Positions 28,325 through 36,618 are shown, counted from the stretch's first letter. The stretch is 64,000 nucleotides of DNA from Methylobacterium sp. 17Sr1-1 (GCF_003173775.1 NZ_CP029552.1:4219001-4283000), one strand, 5' to 3'. Numbers and translations: made by a program. Notes: a model not told the origin generated them from the letters alone.

Positions 28325-30145
28325 TCATGCCACCTCCCCCACGCTCGCCCGGCGCTGGCGGTCGAGCTCGTCGCTGTAGCGCTTGAGGGTGTGCTTCTCG
28401 CTCAGGATGCCGATCACCCGGCCGGCCTCGCGGCTCTCGACCACCGCCAGCGCCTCGCTCTCGGCCTTGTCGAACAGGGCGACCGCCTCCTTGGCGTTCA
28501 TCTGCGGCACCAGCACCTGGTCGCGGTAGCGCAGGAGGTCGACGACCTTCGTCTCGGCGGCCTTGTCGTCGATCGGCGCGGCATGGGCCTCGGCGACGAG
28601 CACGATGCCGGCATAGAGCCCGGCCTCGTCGACGGCGACGACCTGGGTGCCGGACCCGAGCGGGAAGGCGCGCCGGAACGCCGCGAGCGTGGTGTCGCTG
28701 CGCACCGTGCGCACCTCGCGCCGCATCAGCTGGCCCACCGTCAGGGTGCGGATCCAGCCGACGTCGTGGGCGCTGCGGATCGACTCGCCGCGCAGGTGGA
28801 AGCGCCAGGTCGCGAAGGAGTAGCCGAAGGTCTTGCGCACCGTGAGCGACGAGGCGATCACCGCCACCAGCACCAGGCTCGCGATGGGAAAGTCGCCGGT
28901 CACCTCCAAAGCCAGGAAGGTCATCGTCATCGGGCCGCCGATCACCGCGACGGCGAGCGCGCTCATCCCCACCACCGCGTAGGTCACCGGCGGCAGCACC
29001 ATGGCGACCAGCGGCGGGGCCAGCATCACGAAGATCTTGCCGGCGAGCGCCCCCAGGAACAGCGAGGCGAAGAACAGCCCGCCGCGGAACCCCGTGCCGA
29101 TCGAGATCGCCGAGGCCAGCGCCTTGGCGAGGAAGATCAGGATCAGCCCCGCCGCGCCGAAAGCCGCGCCGTCCTCCGACAGGTTGAGGTGGAGCGCGCC
29201 GTGCCCGGCCGAGAGCACCTGCGGCGTCGCCACCAGCGCCAGCGCCCCGACCGCGAGGCCGCCGACGACCGGCCGGGCGAGCGGCGGCAGCTTCGTGCGG
29301 CGCACCCCCTCCTCGACCAGGGTGACGCCCTGCATGATCAGGATGCCGAGCCCGGCGCAGATCAGCCCGAGGCCGAGGGTCGGCAGGTAGTCGGCCGGGC
29401 CGACCGCCGGGGTCGCCCCGAGGGTGATGACGGTCTGGTGGCCGAGGAGCGCCCGCGACACGAAGGCGCCGGCCAAGGCCGCGGTGACGACCGGGGTCAG
29501 CGATCCGATGGCGTAGGTGCCGATGATGAGTTCGAAGGCGTAGAACGCCCCCGTCAGCGGCGCCCCGAACGCCGCCGCGATGGCGGCCGCCGCCGCGCAG
29601 CCCACCAGCACCCGCATGTCGTTGCGGCGCAATTCGAAGCTCAGCCCGAGCCGCGAGGCGACCCCGCCGGAGATCTGGGTGTAGCCGGCCTCGAGCCCGA
29701 CCGAGGCGCCGCAGCCGTTCGAGATCAGGTTCTGCACCGCGACCAGCACCGAATCCCGCAGCGAGAGCCGGCCGCCATGCAGGGCGTTGGCCTCGATCGG
29801 GTCGATCACAGGGCTGCCGGGCACCCGCCGGACGCGGCCCCCGAGCCAGACCGCCAGGCCGAGCAGCGCACCGCCCAGAGCCGGCACGCCGAGGGCCACG
29901 AGGGGCGACACACGGGCCGCCGCGCTCAGGCGCTCGTCGAGGTCGAGGCCGAACAGCCACTCGTGGGCGGCCTGTGCGGCCCAGCCCATGGCGCTCACCA
30001 GCCCCCCCGACACGCAGCCGACGAGGGCCGCGAGCAGGATCAGGCCGATCTCGCCGCCGCGCACCCAGGCGCGCAAAGCCCCCGGCGCCAGCACGAGGGC
30101 GCTCTCCGTGAGGGAGCGGCGGACCGTCTCGGATTTGGGCGTCAT
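28325..30145 (-). CDS. ClC-family chloride channel/transporter with CBS domains
   Basis: A 606-residue membrane protein: a ClC core of about 430 residues with many membrane helices, then a C-terminal pair of CBS-like domains (VGQLMRREVRTVRSDTTLAAF; VLVPQMNAKEAVALFDK). Typical ClC landmarks are PGSPVIDPIE (selectivity-helix region), VGLEAGYTQISG (the conserved external gating Glu) and GTGFRGGLFFASLFLGA. It probably exchanges Cl- for H+ and contributes to acid or osmotic tolerance; CBS domains may sense nucleotides. The start is at MTPKSETV. Confidence 0.9.
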   Translation of the reverse strand: MTPKSETVRRSLTESALVLAPGALRAWVRGGEIGLILLAALVGCVSGGLVSAMGWAAQAAHEWLFGLDLDERLSAAARVSPLVALGVPALGGALLGLAVWLGGRVRRVPGSPVIDPIEANALHGGRLSLRDSVLVAVQNLISNGCGASVGLEAGYTQISGGVASRLGLSFELRRNDMRVLVGCAAAAAIAAAFGAPLTGAFYAFELIIGTYAIGSLTPVVTAALAGAFVSRALLGHQTVITLGATPAVGPADYLPTLGLGLICAGLGILIMQGVTLVEEGVRRTKLPPLARPVVGGLAVGALALVATPQVLSAGHGALHLNLSEDGAAFGAAGLILIFLAKALASAISIGTGFRGGLFFASLFLGALAGKIFVMLAPPLVAMVLPPVTYAVVGMSALAVAVIGGPMTMTFLALEVTGDFPIASLVLVAVIASSLTVRKTFGYSFATWRFHLRGESIRSAHDVGWIRTLTVGQLMRREVRTVRSDTTLAAFRRAFPLGSGTQVVAVDEAGLYAGIVLVAEAHAAPIDDKAAETKVVDLLRYRDQVLVPQMNAKEAVALFDKAESEALAVVESREAGRVIGILSEKHTLKRYSDELDRQRRASVGEVA

Positions 30146-30328
30146 CGGACCGTCGGGCGGGCTCTCGAGGGGCAGGGCGGGCGCCGGCAGCGGTTTAGGG
30201 CGTGAGAGCCGGCCGGTCGATCGGGATTCCCGACCTAGCCGGCGCAGTTTCCCACCCTTCCGGCGCGAAAGCCGCCGAACGGCGCTTGCCACGGCGCTCC
30301 GGCCGGACTACACAGCCCCCCGTCGCGA

Positions 30329-30405
30329 GCCGCCATAGCTCAGTTGGTTAGAGCGCTAGATTGTGGATCTAGAGGTCCCCCGTTCGAGCCGGGGTGGCGG
30401 TACCA
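30329..30405 (+). tRNA. tRNA-His (anticodon GUG)
   Basis: Acceptor GCCGCCA pairs with TGGCGGT (first pair G:U), followed by A73 and encoded CCA. The anticodon loop TTGTGGA reads GUG. The base before the acceptor stem is A, not G, so there is no encoded G-1. Loss of G-1 together with U72/A73 is the known state of many alphaproteobacterial tRNA-His genes. Confidence 0.95.
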
Positions 30406-30570
30406 CGACCCTCGCGGCCCAAGGCCCGCGGATCGGATTGCGCGAGGATCGAGGCCCCGGCGCAACACAGGCCGGTCACGATGCCGGATCCGGACCAATC
30501 CTTTCAAATTTGTTAAAGCATAGGCCATAAGGTCTGTGCACATCTCTCCCCAGAACGAGGGGAGGACGGT

Positions 30571-30861
30571 GTGCAGCGCTACTTCTTCGATCTGAGCGCC
30601 GGTGCCTGGCAGTGCCGGGACGATATCGGACTGATTCTCTGCAGCCAGGACGAGATCCGCAGCGAGGCGACCCGCACGGCGATCGAGTTCGCCGGCGCCG
30701 GCCTGGCCGGCGCCGACCTCTCCGACCTGAAGGTGCGGGTGCGCGACCGGGCGGGCGACGCCGTCATGACCGTGAGCCTCGCCCTCACCGTGCGCGGGCC
30801 GGAGGAGCCCGTGCGCCTGACATCGCGCCCGGCCCGGCCGCGGATGGTGCGGGCGGCCTGA
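30571..30861 (+). CDS. Small conserved protein, DUF6894-like
   Basis: A 96-residue protein starting QRYFFDL, a signature of a small family abundant in Rhizobiales (DUF6894-like), often several copies per genome. The body is mixed alpha/beta with no catalytic motif. A GTG start follows GAGGGGAGGAC. Function unknown. Confidence 0.75.
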   Translation: MQRYFFDLSAGAWQCRDDIGLILCSQDEIRSEATRTAIEFAGAGLAGADLSDLKVRVRDRAGDAVMTVSLALTVRGPEEPVRLTSRPARPRMVRAA

Positions 30862-30868
30862 CGGCCGC

Positions 30869-31276
30869 CTACGAGACTTTCTGCAAAGGGTCTTGTCGCA
30901 TGGGGTCCTGCCCGGCTGCGATCCGGCGGCCGGCGAGGGTGCGCGCGGCGGCGAGCCCGAGCAGGGCGCCGCCGGCGCTCGCCGCGAAATCGATGACCTG
31001 CGCGGTGCGGCCCGGAACCCAGATCTGACCGATCTCCAGGATGCCCGCGAGCAGGACGAGGGCGAGGGCGAGCCGCCAGGCCGGCCCGCGGGGAAACCCG
31101 AGGCCGAGGAGGCCGGCCGTGCCCGCATAGGCGACGAGGTGCTCCAGCTGGCCGGCCGCGCCGGTGCGCAGCTCCCAGTCCTTCGGGATCCAGGACAGCC
31201 AGACCAGCACTGGCAGGCAGGCGAGACCCGCCAGCCCGGCGATGCGCCGCAGTTCGGTCAGCGCGCCCGGTCCCAT
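30869..31276 (-). CDS. VanZ-like membrane protein
   Basis: About 135 residues with four membrane segments. It has WLSWIPKDWELRTGAAGQLEHLVAYAGTAGLL (given in parts) and EIGQIWVPGRTAQVIDFAASAGGALLG, which match the VanZ family pattern of a conserved His-x-x-Ala-Tyr and a downstream Glu/Arg/Asp set. VanZ proteins are envelope proteins linked in some bacteria to teicoplanin resistance, but their general function is not known. The second of two nearby ATGs has the better ribosome-site spacing (GAGGGAG). Confidence 0.75.
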   Translation of the reverse strand: MGPGALTELRRIAGLAGLACLPVLVWLSWIPKDWELRTGAAGQLEHLVAYAGTAGLLGLGFPRGPAWRLALALVLLAGILEIGQIWVPGRTAQVIDFAASAGGALLGLAAARTLAGRRIAAGQDPMRQDPLQKVS

Positions 31277-31452
31277 GCCCATTCTCCCTCGTCCCGAGCC
31301 CGACCCGGGCTCGGGACGATCGTCCGCCGGGTGCGCCGGCCGGGCAAGCGCGTCATCCGGTGCGGCGCCCACCCGATCGAGGGTGACCGTTGGCGGTAGG
31401 CGGAACGATCGCTTCCCCGGCGCGATACCCGGGAACGAGCCGGAGGCGCCCG

Positions 31453-31659
31453 ATGACCGATACCAGCGAGACGCCCGACGGACCCGGGGACCCCGGGTCA
31501 GTCCGCGACGAGGAAGCGTTCCACATCCCCGATGACCTCGCGCAGGGTCTGACCGAATTCGCCGCCGTGGAGCAGCTCTCCCGCGGCGAGGCGATCTGCC
31601 TCATCCTGCGGGAATACCTTCGGGCGAAGGGCTACCTGAAGGGCGCGCCCGCGGCCTGA
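31453..31659 (+). CDS. Small hypothetical protein, possible ribbon-helix-helix type
   Basis: A 68-residue acidic protein. The middle (FHIPDDLAQGLTEFAAVEQLSRGEAICLILREYLRAKG, given in parts) has the rhythm of a short beta strand followed by two helices, as in CopG-like DNA-binding proteins. ATG follows CCGGAGGCGCCCG. No partner gene is adjacent. Confidence 0.6.
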   Translation: MTDTSETPDGPGDPGSVRDEEAFHIPDDLAQGLTEFAAVEQLSRGEAICLILREYLRAKGYLKGAPAA

Positions 31660-31693
31660 TCGGTCCAGGCCGACCCTGACGGGCCGGCTCTCG

Positions 31694-31882
31694 TCAGGCG
31701 GCGCCGCGCAGCTGGATCTCCAGGCGGCCGACATCCTCGGTCAGCCGCTCGACGGTGCGGCGCGCCTCGCCATCCTCGGGCGAGGTCCGCAGGACGTCGG
31801 TCGCCGCTGCCAGCGACTCGCGCTTGGCCTGCAGCGCGAAGGCGATTTGGGCCCTGGCCATCTCGGGCGTCCGGTCGGCCAT
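31694..31882 (-). CDS. Small helical hypothetical protein
   Basis: A 62-residue, mainly helical protein with heptad-like spacing (RAQIAFALQAKRESLAAATDVL; VERLTEDVGRLEIQLRG). ATG is preceded by GGAGAGGAGGACAG, an exceptionally good ribosome site, supporting translation. Function unknown. Confidence 0.6.
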   Translation of the reverse strand: MADRTPEMARAQIAFALQAKRESLAAATDVLRTSPEDGEARRTVERLTEDVGRLEIQLRGAA

Positions 31883-32104
31883 GTCTGTCCTCCTCTCCTG
31901 TCGTCTCTCTCATCCGGTGCCGGCCGACGACGCGGCGCACCGGAAGTTCGCGGAAGGCAACGCGGCCGGGGCTGCCCGGATGCCGGCGCACTGAGCGCTG
32001 CGACGATTCGGGCCGGCAGAGCCGCGTTCGAGCGCCACGCACGGCGCAGGCCCCCCGCGCGAGGAGCCTGCGTGATCAGCGGAACGTGGTTCGCTCGACC
32101 GGCG

Positions 32105-32401
32105 TCAGCAGTCGTTGGCCTGCTGCGCGGCGGTCTTCTCGCCCTTCGACTGCCGGCTGACATCCGCCGGCGATGTCGCGGTCTGCGAGCCGATGTTCTG
32201 CATCGCCCCGACCGTTCCGGGCGATTCCGCCTTCGCGCCGGGCGTCACCGAGGCGGTGGCGGGGGGATCGACATTCGAGCTCCTGTCCATCTTCTGCGCG
32301 GTCTGTCCGGGAACCTGACCGGGGGCGCAGGGGCCGGCGGCCGCACCGAGCGTCCCGGCGAGCAGGACCAGTCCGGCACCGAGAGCGGTAAAACGGATCA
32401 T
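32105..32401 (-). CDS. Small exported hypothetical protein
   Basis: A 98-residue protein with a clear N-terminal signal (MIRFTALGAGLVLLAGTLGAAAG) and a polar, low-complexity mature part containing two cysteines. Similar small exported proteins with GxxxQN and QSKGEKTAAQQANDC-like tails occur in Methylobacterium; I cannot assign a function. Confidence 0.6.
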   Translation of the reverse strand: MIRFTALGAGLVLLAGTLGAAAGPCAPGQVPGQTAQKMDRSSNVDPPATASVTPGAKAESPGTVGAMQNIGSQTATSPADVSRQSKGEKTAAQQANDC

Positions 32402-32598
32402 CAGGTTTCCTCCGAGGGTTGTTGTGTCCGCTCAACCCTCGCCGCGCAGGCCCGGTTCCTCCCCGGCCCCTCGCCCATTGGGCTGCGGCGCTCACGGCCC
32501 AGACCCGCGAACGCGTTGATCCGAAACCCACTTCCGAAACCTTGAGAGGAGTGCAGCGCTGCCATTCGTTTCGGTTGCGCGCGAAACCGAAAATAGCG

Positions 32599-32627
32599 CT
32601 TGCGTTTTGTGCGGCGCACGCTAGATT
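32599..32627 (+). promoter_or_regulatory. Candidate sigma-70 promoter of the sRNA
   Basis: CTTGCG, a 16-base spacer and CTAGAT closely match the alphaproteobacterial housekeeping promoter CTTGAC-N17-CTATAT. Transcription from about 32633 would reach the terminator after roughly 90 bases. Confidence 0.5.
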
Positions 32628-32632
32628 GTGCA

Positions 32633-32722
32633 TCGCACGGTCGCGATGGCGTCGCGGCCTTGCAGCCCTCTTTGGGCGTTTCCTCCCTAGACTTCGGGCC
32701 GCTCGCGAGAGCGGCCTTTTTT
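32633..32722 (+). ncRNA. Candidate trans-acting small RNA with anti-Shine-Dalgarno motif
   Basis: A promoter-like sequence is followed by about 65 bases and a strong Rho-independent terminator, with no open frame worth calling. The body contains a GCCCTCTTTGGGC hairpin and an exposed TTTCCTCCCT, complementary to Shine-Dalgarno sequences. This layout resembles the anti-SD-loop sRNAs of Rhizobiales (the alpha-r14 type), which block translation of many ABC transporter mRNAs. The homology is my inference; structure and promoter are seen. The surrounding gap of about 480 bases has no other feature. Confidence 0.55.
32697..32722 (+). terminator. Rho-independent terminator of the sRNA
   Basis: GGCCGCTC and GAGCGGCC form an 8-bp stem closed by a GCGA (GNRA) tetraloop, followed by six T. 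It is the strongest plus-strand terminator in the window, yet no protein gene lies upstream on that strand. Confidence 0.85.
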
Positions 32723-32884
32723 CTTGGTGCCCCCGCTGTCCCGATGCCATTCTCCCGGAGCCGATGGCCGGTGCGAGTCGGGCGACTCGGTTGGTGCGCG
32801 ACCGCCAACGCAAAGAGGGGCCGCGCGATGCAGCCCCTCGGCAGCCCCTCGAAGGTGACGTCGTGATGCGGGGCGGTGGGCGCC

Positions 32885-33184
32885 TCAGCTCGGCAGCATT
32901 CCGGCCGGGCGCGACTGGGCGTAGAGGCTCGCCCCCGCATCGGCCCCGACGACCCGCACCAGGGCGGCCTCGTCGCAGGTGCCGGCGATGCGCAGGCCGA
33001 GCCGGTGCAGGTGGTCCTTGTCGGTGCAGTAGGCCGCCAGCCGCGCCCGCCCGGTCTCCGGCATGCGCGAGACCAGGGCATCCACATCGTCCTCGCTGGC
33101 GCGATGCAGGACGGCCAGCAGCTCGAGCGGGATCGGATAGCGCGCGAACGCCGTGGGCAGCGGGCGGGTCTGAGCTTGCGGCAT
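32885..33184 (-). CDS. Hypothetical protein
   Basis: A 99-residue soluble protein with no recognised motif. Two cysteines lie in AAYCTDKDHLHRLGLRIAGTCDEAALVRV (given in parts). It is rich in helix-forming residues and could be a small regulator; nothing in the context is decisive. Confidence 0.55.
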   Translation of the reverse strand: MPQAQTRPLPTAFARYPIPLELLAVLHRASEDDVDALVSRMPETGRARLAAYCTDKDHLHRLGLRIAGTCDEAALVRVVGADAGASLYAQSRPAGMLPS

Positions 33185-33573
33185 GGATCACCTCGGTGCG
33201 GTCAGCTTCGTCGGATCTTCCGGCCGATATGGTTAGCGATCGGTTAAGGTCCCGCGAATACTCTCCCTGCCTATTGCCGGGGAGGAAACCGACCATTGCC
33301 GTGGTCGGACCGGGCCGGCAGGCATGGTGCCGGGACCCGGGCCGAATCGCGGGTAAAGTCGTGGGCCAGGTCGCGCGCCGAGTCGCGCGCCGCATCGCAA
33401 CGGGCAGCAGAACGCAGCGATCCGGACGCAGGCTTCGGTCTCGCAACGGCGTCAGACCTGATTACGACGAGTTCCCGCACCTCGCGATTATACGCATAAT
33501 GTATGGAGCAACCTTTCATGCAAATGATTGTAGTGGTCGACCCGCATCGATCGGCGGGCCGGACTGAGCTGTG
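33185..33573. other. Gene-free stretch with a small palindrome
   Basis: About 390 bases between divergent genes. It contains short direct repeats of GTCGCGCGCCG near 33.37 kb and an AT-rich inverted repeat ATTAT-ACGC-ATAAT at 33487-33500, which may belong to the promoter of the following gene. I see no gene. Confidence 0.5.
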
Positions 33574-34209
33574 ATGAAGGAAGAGACCAGCACGGACCCC
33601 GTCTCCGCCGAGGCCGTGCGCCGCAGCCTCGACGGTTGCCTGCGCGCCCCCGCGTTCCGACGGTCGCAGAAGCTGGCCGCCTTCCTGAGCTACATCGTCG
33701 ACGAGGAACTGGCCGGGCGGGGCGAGGCGATCAAGGCCTACACCATCGCCACCCAGGCCCTCGGCCGAGCCGACAGCTTCGATCCGAGCAACGATCCGAG
33801 CGTGCGGGTCGAGGCCGGCCGCCTGCGCCGGGTCCTCGACGAGGTCTACGCCGACGAGGGCCGGTTCTGGCCGGTCCGGATCCAGGTGCCGGTCGGTGCC
33901 TATCGGCCGAGCTTCGAAATCCAGGAATTCCGGCCGAGGGACTTCACGGCCGAGGAGCCCGGGCCGGCAGACGTCGAGCCCGGAGACATCGAGGCGTCGC
34001 CCCGGGCAGGATCCCGGCCGACGGGGACGCCGACGGGCGCGGGCCCGCCCGGGACGGCAGCCGGGCGGCCGAAGCGGAGCGTCGTCGCCCAGGTCCTGGG
34101 GCTGTTCGACACCCGCGGCCAGGCCGTACTGGCCCTGCTCCTCGCGGTGATCGCGTTCCTGCTCGCCGTCGAGGTCGCGCTGCAGATCTACGTCCTGGCG
34201 CACGCCTGA
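33574..34209 (+). CDS. Membrane-anchored protein with adenylate-cyclase/CadC-type N-terminal domain
   Basis: A 211-residue protein. Residues 10-115 match the domain found at the N-terminus of many rhizobial adenylate cyclases and TolB/TPR proteins (LDGCLRAPAFRRSQKLAAFL; GRGEAIKAYTIATQALGR; DPSNDPSVRVEAGRLRRVLD; PVRIQVPVGAYRPSF). Normally this domain is followed by a large enzymatic or TPR part. Here it is followed only by a Pro/Gly-rich linker and one C-terminal membrane helix (AVLALLLAVIAFLLAVEVAL). It may tether a DNA- or protein-binding module to the inner membrane. Confidence 0.7.
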   Translation: MKEETSTDPVSAEAVRRSLDGCLRAPAFRRSQKLAAFLSYIVDEELAGRGEAIKAYTIATQALGRADSFDPSNDPSVRVEAGRLRRVLDEVYADEGRFWPVRIQVPVGAYRPSFEIQEFRPRDFTAEEPGPADVEPGDIEASPRAGSRPTGTPTGAGPPGTAAGRPKRSVVAQVLGLFDTRGQAVLALLLAVIAFLLAVEVALQIYVLAHA

Positions 34210-34261
34210 ACGCGGCATCCGTCGAGTCCGGTCGCGCCTCGGCCTAGGTCAGGCGGGCGAG

Positions 34262-34287
34262 GGAACCGGATCACGACTTGGCCTGTT
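34262..34287 (+). promoter_or_regulatory. Candidate EcfG (general stress) promoter
   Basis: GGAAC, a 17-base spacer and TGTT, close to the EcfG consensus GGAAC-N16/17-CGTT, ends about 30 bases before the small glycine-zipper gene. One mismatch in the -10 element, so this is tentative. Confidence 0.35.
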
Positions 34288-34317
34288 CAGTGACGTCCAT
34301 GACGTGACGTACGAGAG

Positions 34318-34548
34318 ATGACCATGCGCAAGATGATCGCCGGCGCCGTGCTGGCCGTGGGTCTGGCCGGCTTTGCCGGAGCCGCCGAGGCGAAAGGCTG
34401 CATCAAGGGCGCGGTCGTCGGCGGCATCGCCGGCCACGCGGTCGGCCACACCTTCGCGGGCGCAGCCGCAGGCTGCGCGCTCGGCCGCCACCAGGCCAAC
34501 AAGCGCCAGCGCGACCGCGACACCGCCGTCCAGCCCGCAGCACGCTGA
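34318..34548 (+). CDS. Small exported glycine-zipper protein
   Basis: A 76-residue protein with a signal peptide (MIAGAVLAVGLAGFAGAAEAK) and a short glycine-zipper region (GAVVGGIAGHAVGHTFAGAAAG), ending in a basic tail. It is similar in design to the glycine-zipper protein near 2 kb. Two in-frame ATGs (MTMRK) are possible starts. Confidence 0.65.
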   Translation: MTMRKMIAGAVLAVGLAGFAGAAEAKGCIKGAVVGGIAGHAVGHTFAGAAAGCALGRHQANKRQRDRDTAVQPAAR

Positions 34549-34671
34549 ACCGGGAGCGCTTCGCCGCACTGCAACATCGGCATTCGCAGTCACCGGAGCG
34601 GTTCCTCAGGTCAAGCTTGGCCGTAACGGGACCCGAATGCTCGGCGGCTCGTACGGCGAAGCTTATGTGAG

Positions 34672-34703
34672 ACGGCGATGAGCTGTGAGAGCATCGCCGT
34701 TTT
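34672..34703 (+). terminator. Rho-independent terminator
   Basis: ACGGCGATG and CATCGCCGT form a 9-bp stem with an 11-base loop, followed by TTTAT. It probably ends the transcript of the small glycine-zipper gene. Confidence 0.6.
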
Positions 34704-34764
34704 ATCGCCACATCTCACCGGCTTCTTGCGTCCCAGAGGCGTGGAAACCGGGGCGATACACCAT

Positions 34765-35889
34765 ATGAGACGTCGAGCGGACGGACCGGCACAGCGGAGC
34801 GGCCTGCGGATGGCGGGGGCGCCGGGAATCGCCCTCTCCGGGAACGTCCTCTCGGGTGACGCGCTGTCGCTCGGCAGCCGCGCCGCCCACGGGGGCGTGC
34901 CGGTCATGGCGCGCACGCTGCTCGCGGCGGGGTGCTTCGCCGCAGGCCTGTCCGCCCTTCTGCATCAGTACGGCGCCGATCTGATGACCGCCCGCCCGGC
35001 CGTCACCATGATGGCCGACCTCCTGGTGATGCCCACTCCCAAGATCCAGACCGTCAAGGCACCGGCGACGCCCGGCCGCGACGCGCCCTCGATGGCCCCT
35101 CTGCGCGAACCGGTCCACGACCTCGACACCGCCCTCGGCTCGTCCGGCGTCGATCGGGTCTCCTACGACGACCTGCTCGCCGCCAGCACCGGGGGCGACC
35201 CCAACGAGGTGCTGAGCTTCGGGCCGATGCGGATCCGGCGCCACCTCGTCCAGACCATCGTGCGGGCCGCCGCGACCGTGCGCACCGACCCGGTGCTGCT
35301 GATGGCGGTGGCCGACAAGGAATCGAGCTTCGTGACCGAGGTCCAGGCCCGGACCTCGTCCGCCACCGGCCTCTACCAGTTCATCGAGCGCACCTGGCTG
35401 CAGGTGATGCGGGAATTCGGTCCCCAGCACGGCTATGCCCGCGAGGCGGGGCTGATCGGCGAGGATAACGGCGTTGCCGATTCCGCCGAGCGCGCCCGCA
35501 TCCTCGACCTGCGCCGCGATCCCTCCCTCTCCGCCCTGATGGCCGGCGAGATGCTGAAGCGCGATGCCGCGCGCATCGCCGCCCGGATCGGCCGCGACCT
35601 CACCCTCGGCGAGACCTACCTCGCCCACTTCCTCGGGCCGGACGATGCGGAGCGGTTCATGGCCAAGGTGGTCGAGGAGCCGAAGGCCGAGGCGGCCGCC
35701 CTGCTGCCGAAACCCGCCAAGGCGAACCGCCCGATCTTCTACGAGCGCGTCGGCAAACGGAAAGCCCGCAGCCTCACGGTGGCGCAGGTCCACGACAAGT
35801 TCGAGGCGATGATGAGCACCCGCGGTGCCCGCTACCGCGACGTCGGCGCCCTGATGGGCGTGATGGCCTACGCCGCCGATACCCCCTGA
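34765..35889 (+). CDS. Lytic transglycosylase (SLT domain) protein
   Basis: About 374 residues. A signal-like hydrophobic segment (MARTLLAAGCFAAGLSALLHQYGADLM, in parts) is followed by a disordered stretch and a soluble SLT domain. The catalytic Glu is in ADKESSFVTE, and the family block continues ATGLYQFIERTWLQVMREFG. Such enzymes cut the glycan strands of peptidoglycan. The start is uncertain: this ATG, one 47 codons later (at the signal-like segment), or one 29 codons earlier that overlaps a terminator stem. Confidence 0.85.
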   Translation: MRRRADGPAQRSGLRMAGAPGIALSGNVLSGDALSLGSRAAHGGVPVMARTLLAAGCFAAGLSALLHQYGADLMTARPAVTMMADLLVMPTPKIQTVKAPATPGRDAPSMAPLREPVHDLDTALGSSGVDRVSYDDLLAASTGGDPNEVLSFGPMRIRRHLVQTIVRAAATVRTDPVLLMAVADKESSFVTEVQARTSSATGLYQFIERTWLQVMREFGPQHGYAREAGLIGEDNGVADSAERARILDLRRDPSLSALMAGEMLKRDAARIAARIGRDLTLGETYLAHFLGPDDAERFMAKVVEEPKAEAAALLPKPAKANRPIFYERVGKRKARSLTVAQVHDKFEAMMSTRGARYRDVGALMGVMAYAADTP

Positions 35890-35991
35890 GAGCTCGCGAA
35901 AAAGCTGTCCCGCGACGCGTTCTTCTGGGGAAACCTCACCCCGGGTCGAGATTTATCCTCCTGACCGGAACGACGGAATCAGGAGGTGACG

Positions 35992-36618
35992 ATGGGCGCG
36001 GCGGGCGCCGGGTGCCGGACGGGCGGCACGCCACTCACACCCACCCTCTCCCTCGACGCTCTCGGGGCGGGCCTCGCCGCGGCCTATGACGGCCTGGTGG
36101 CCGAATCGGTGCCGGAGCGGCTGAGCGCCCTGCTGCGCCAATTGGAGGCGCGCGAGGTGGAGACGGCCCGGGAGACCGGCCGCGCGCGGCAGGCCGGCGA
36201 CGGGGCCGAGGCCGGCCCTCCCGGCGGGATCCCCGCCGGCCGCCTCGCCCTCCTGGTCGGCGACGTGCCCGGCGCGGGCGAGGCCGCCTCGCTCCTGGCC
36301 CGCGCGGGCCTCGAGACGATCCGCTGCCTCGATCCCGATGCCGGGCTCGAGGCGTTGCGCGTGAACGGCGGCGAGGTCGCCCTGGTGCTGATCGGCCTGC
36401 CGACCGAACGCGACGGCGCCCTCGACGGGGCGGGGCTCGCCCGCGCCGTGGCGATGCTCTGGCCGACGATCCACCTCGTCGTGGCGCAGCCGCCCCGGCC
36501 CGAGGCCCGCGTGCCCGAGGCGCAGCTGCCGCCGCAGGCGGTGCCGATCGAGCGGGCGCCCGACCTGCTGGCCCTCGCCGAGCAGGCGGCGCGCACGCCG
36601 CGCCCGCCGGTAGCGTAA
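35992..36618 (+). CDS. NepR-like anti-sigma domain fused to a degenerate receiver
   Basis: A 208-residue protein. Residues about 19-55 match NepR, the anti-sigma factor of the alphaproteobacterial general stress response: LGAGLAAAYDGLVAESVPERLSALLRQLEARE (in parts), compare the NepR core YDxxVxxPVPxRxxxLLxxL. After a Gly-rich linker, residues 80-165 are receiver-like (GRLALLVGDVPGAGEAASLL ... VALVLIGLP). The receiver lacks the acidic pair, phospho-Asp and Lys. NepR is normally a protein of about 60 residues working with EcfG and PhyR. ATG follows AGGAGGTGACG. Confidence 0.75.
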   Translation: MGAAGAGCRTGGTPLTPTLSLDALGAGLAAAYDGLVAESVPERLSALLRQLEAREVETARETGRARQAGDGAEAGPPGGIPAGRLALLVGDVPGAGEAASLLARAGLETIRCLDPDAGLEALRVNGGEVALVLIGLPTERDGALDGAGLARAVAMLWPTIHLVVAQPPRPEARVPEAQLPPQAVPIERAPDLLALAEQAARTPRPPVA

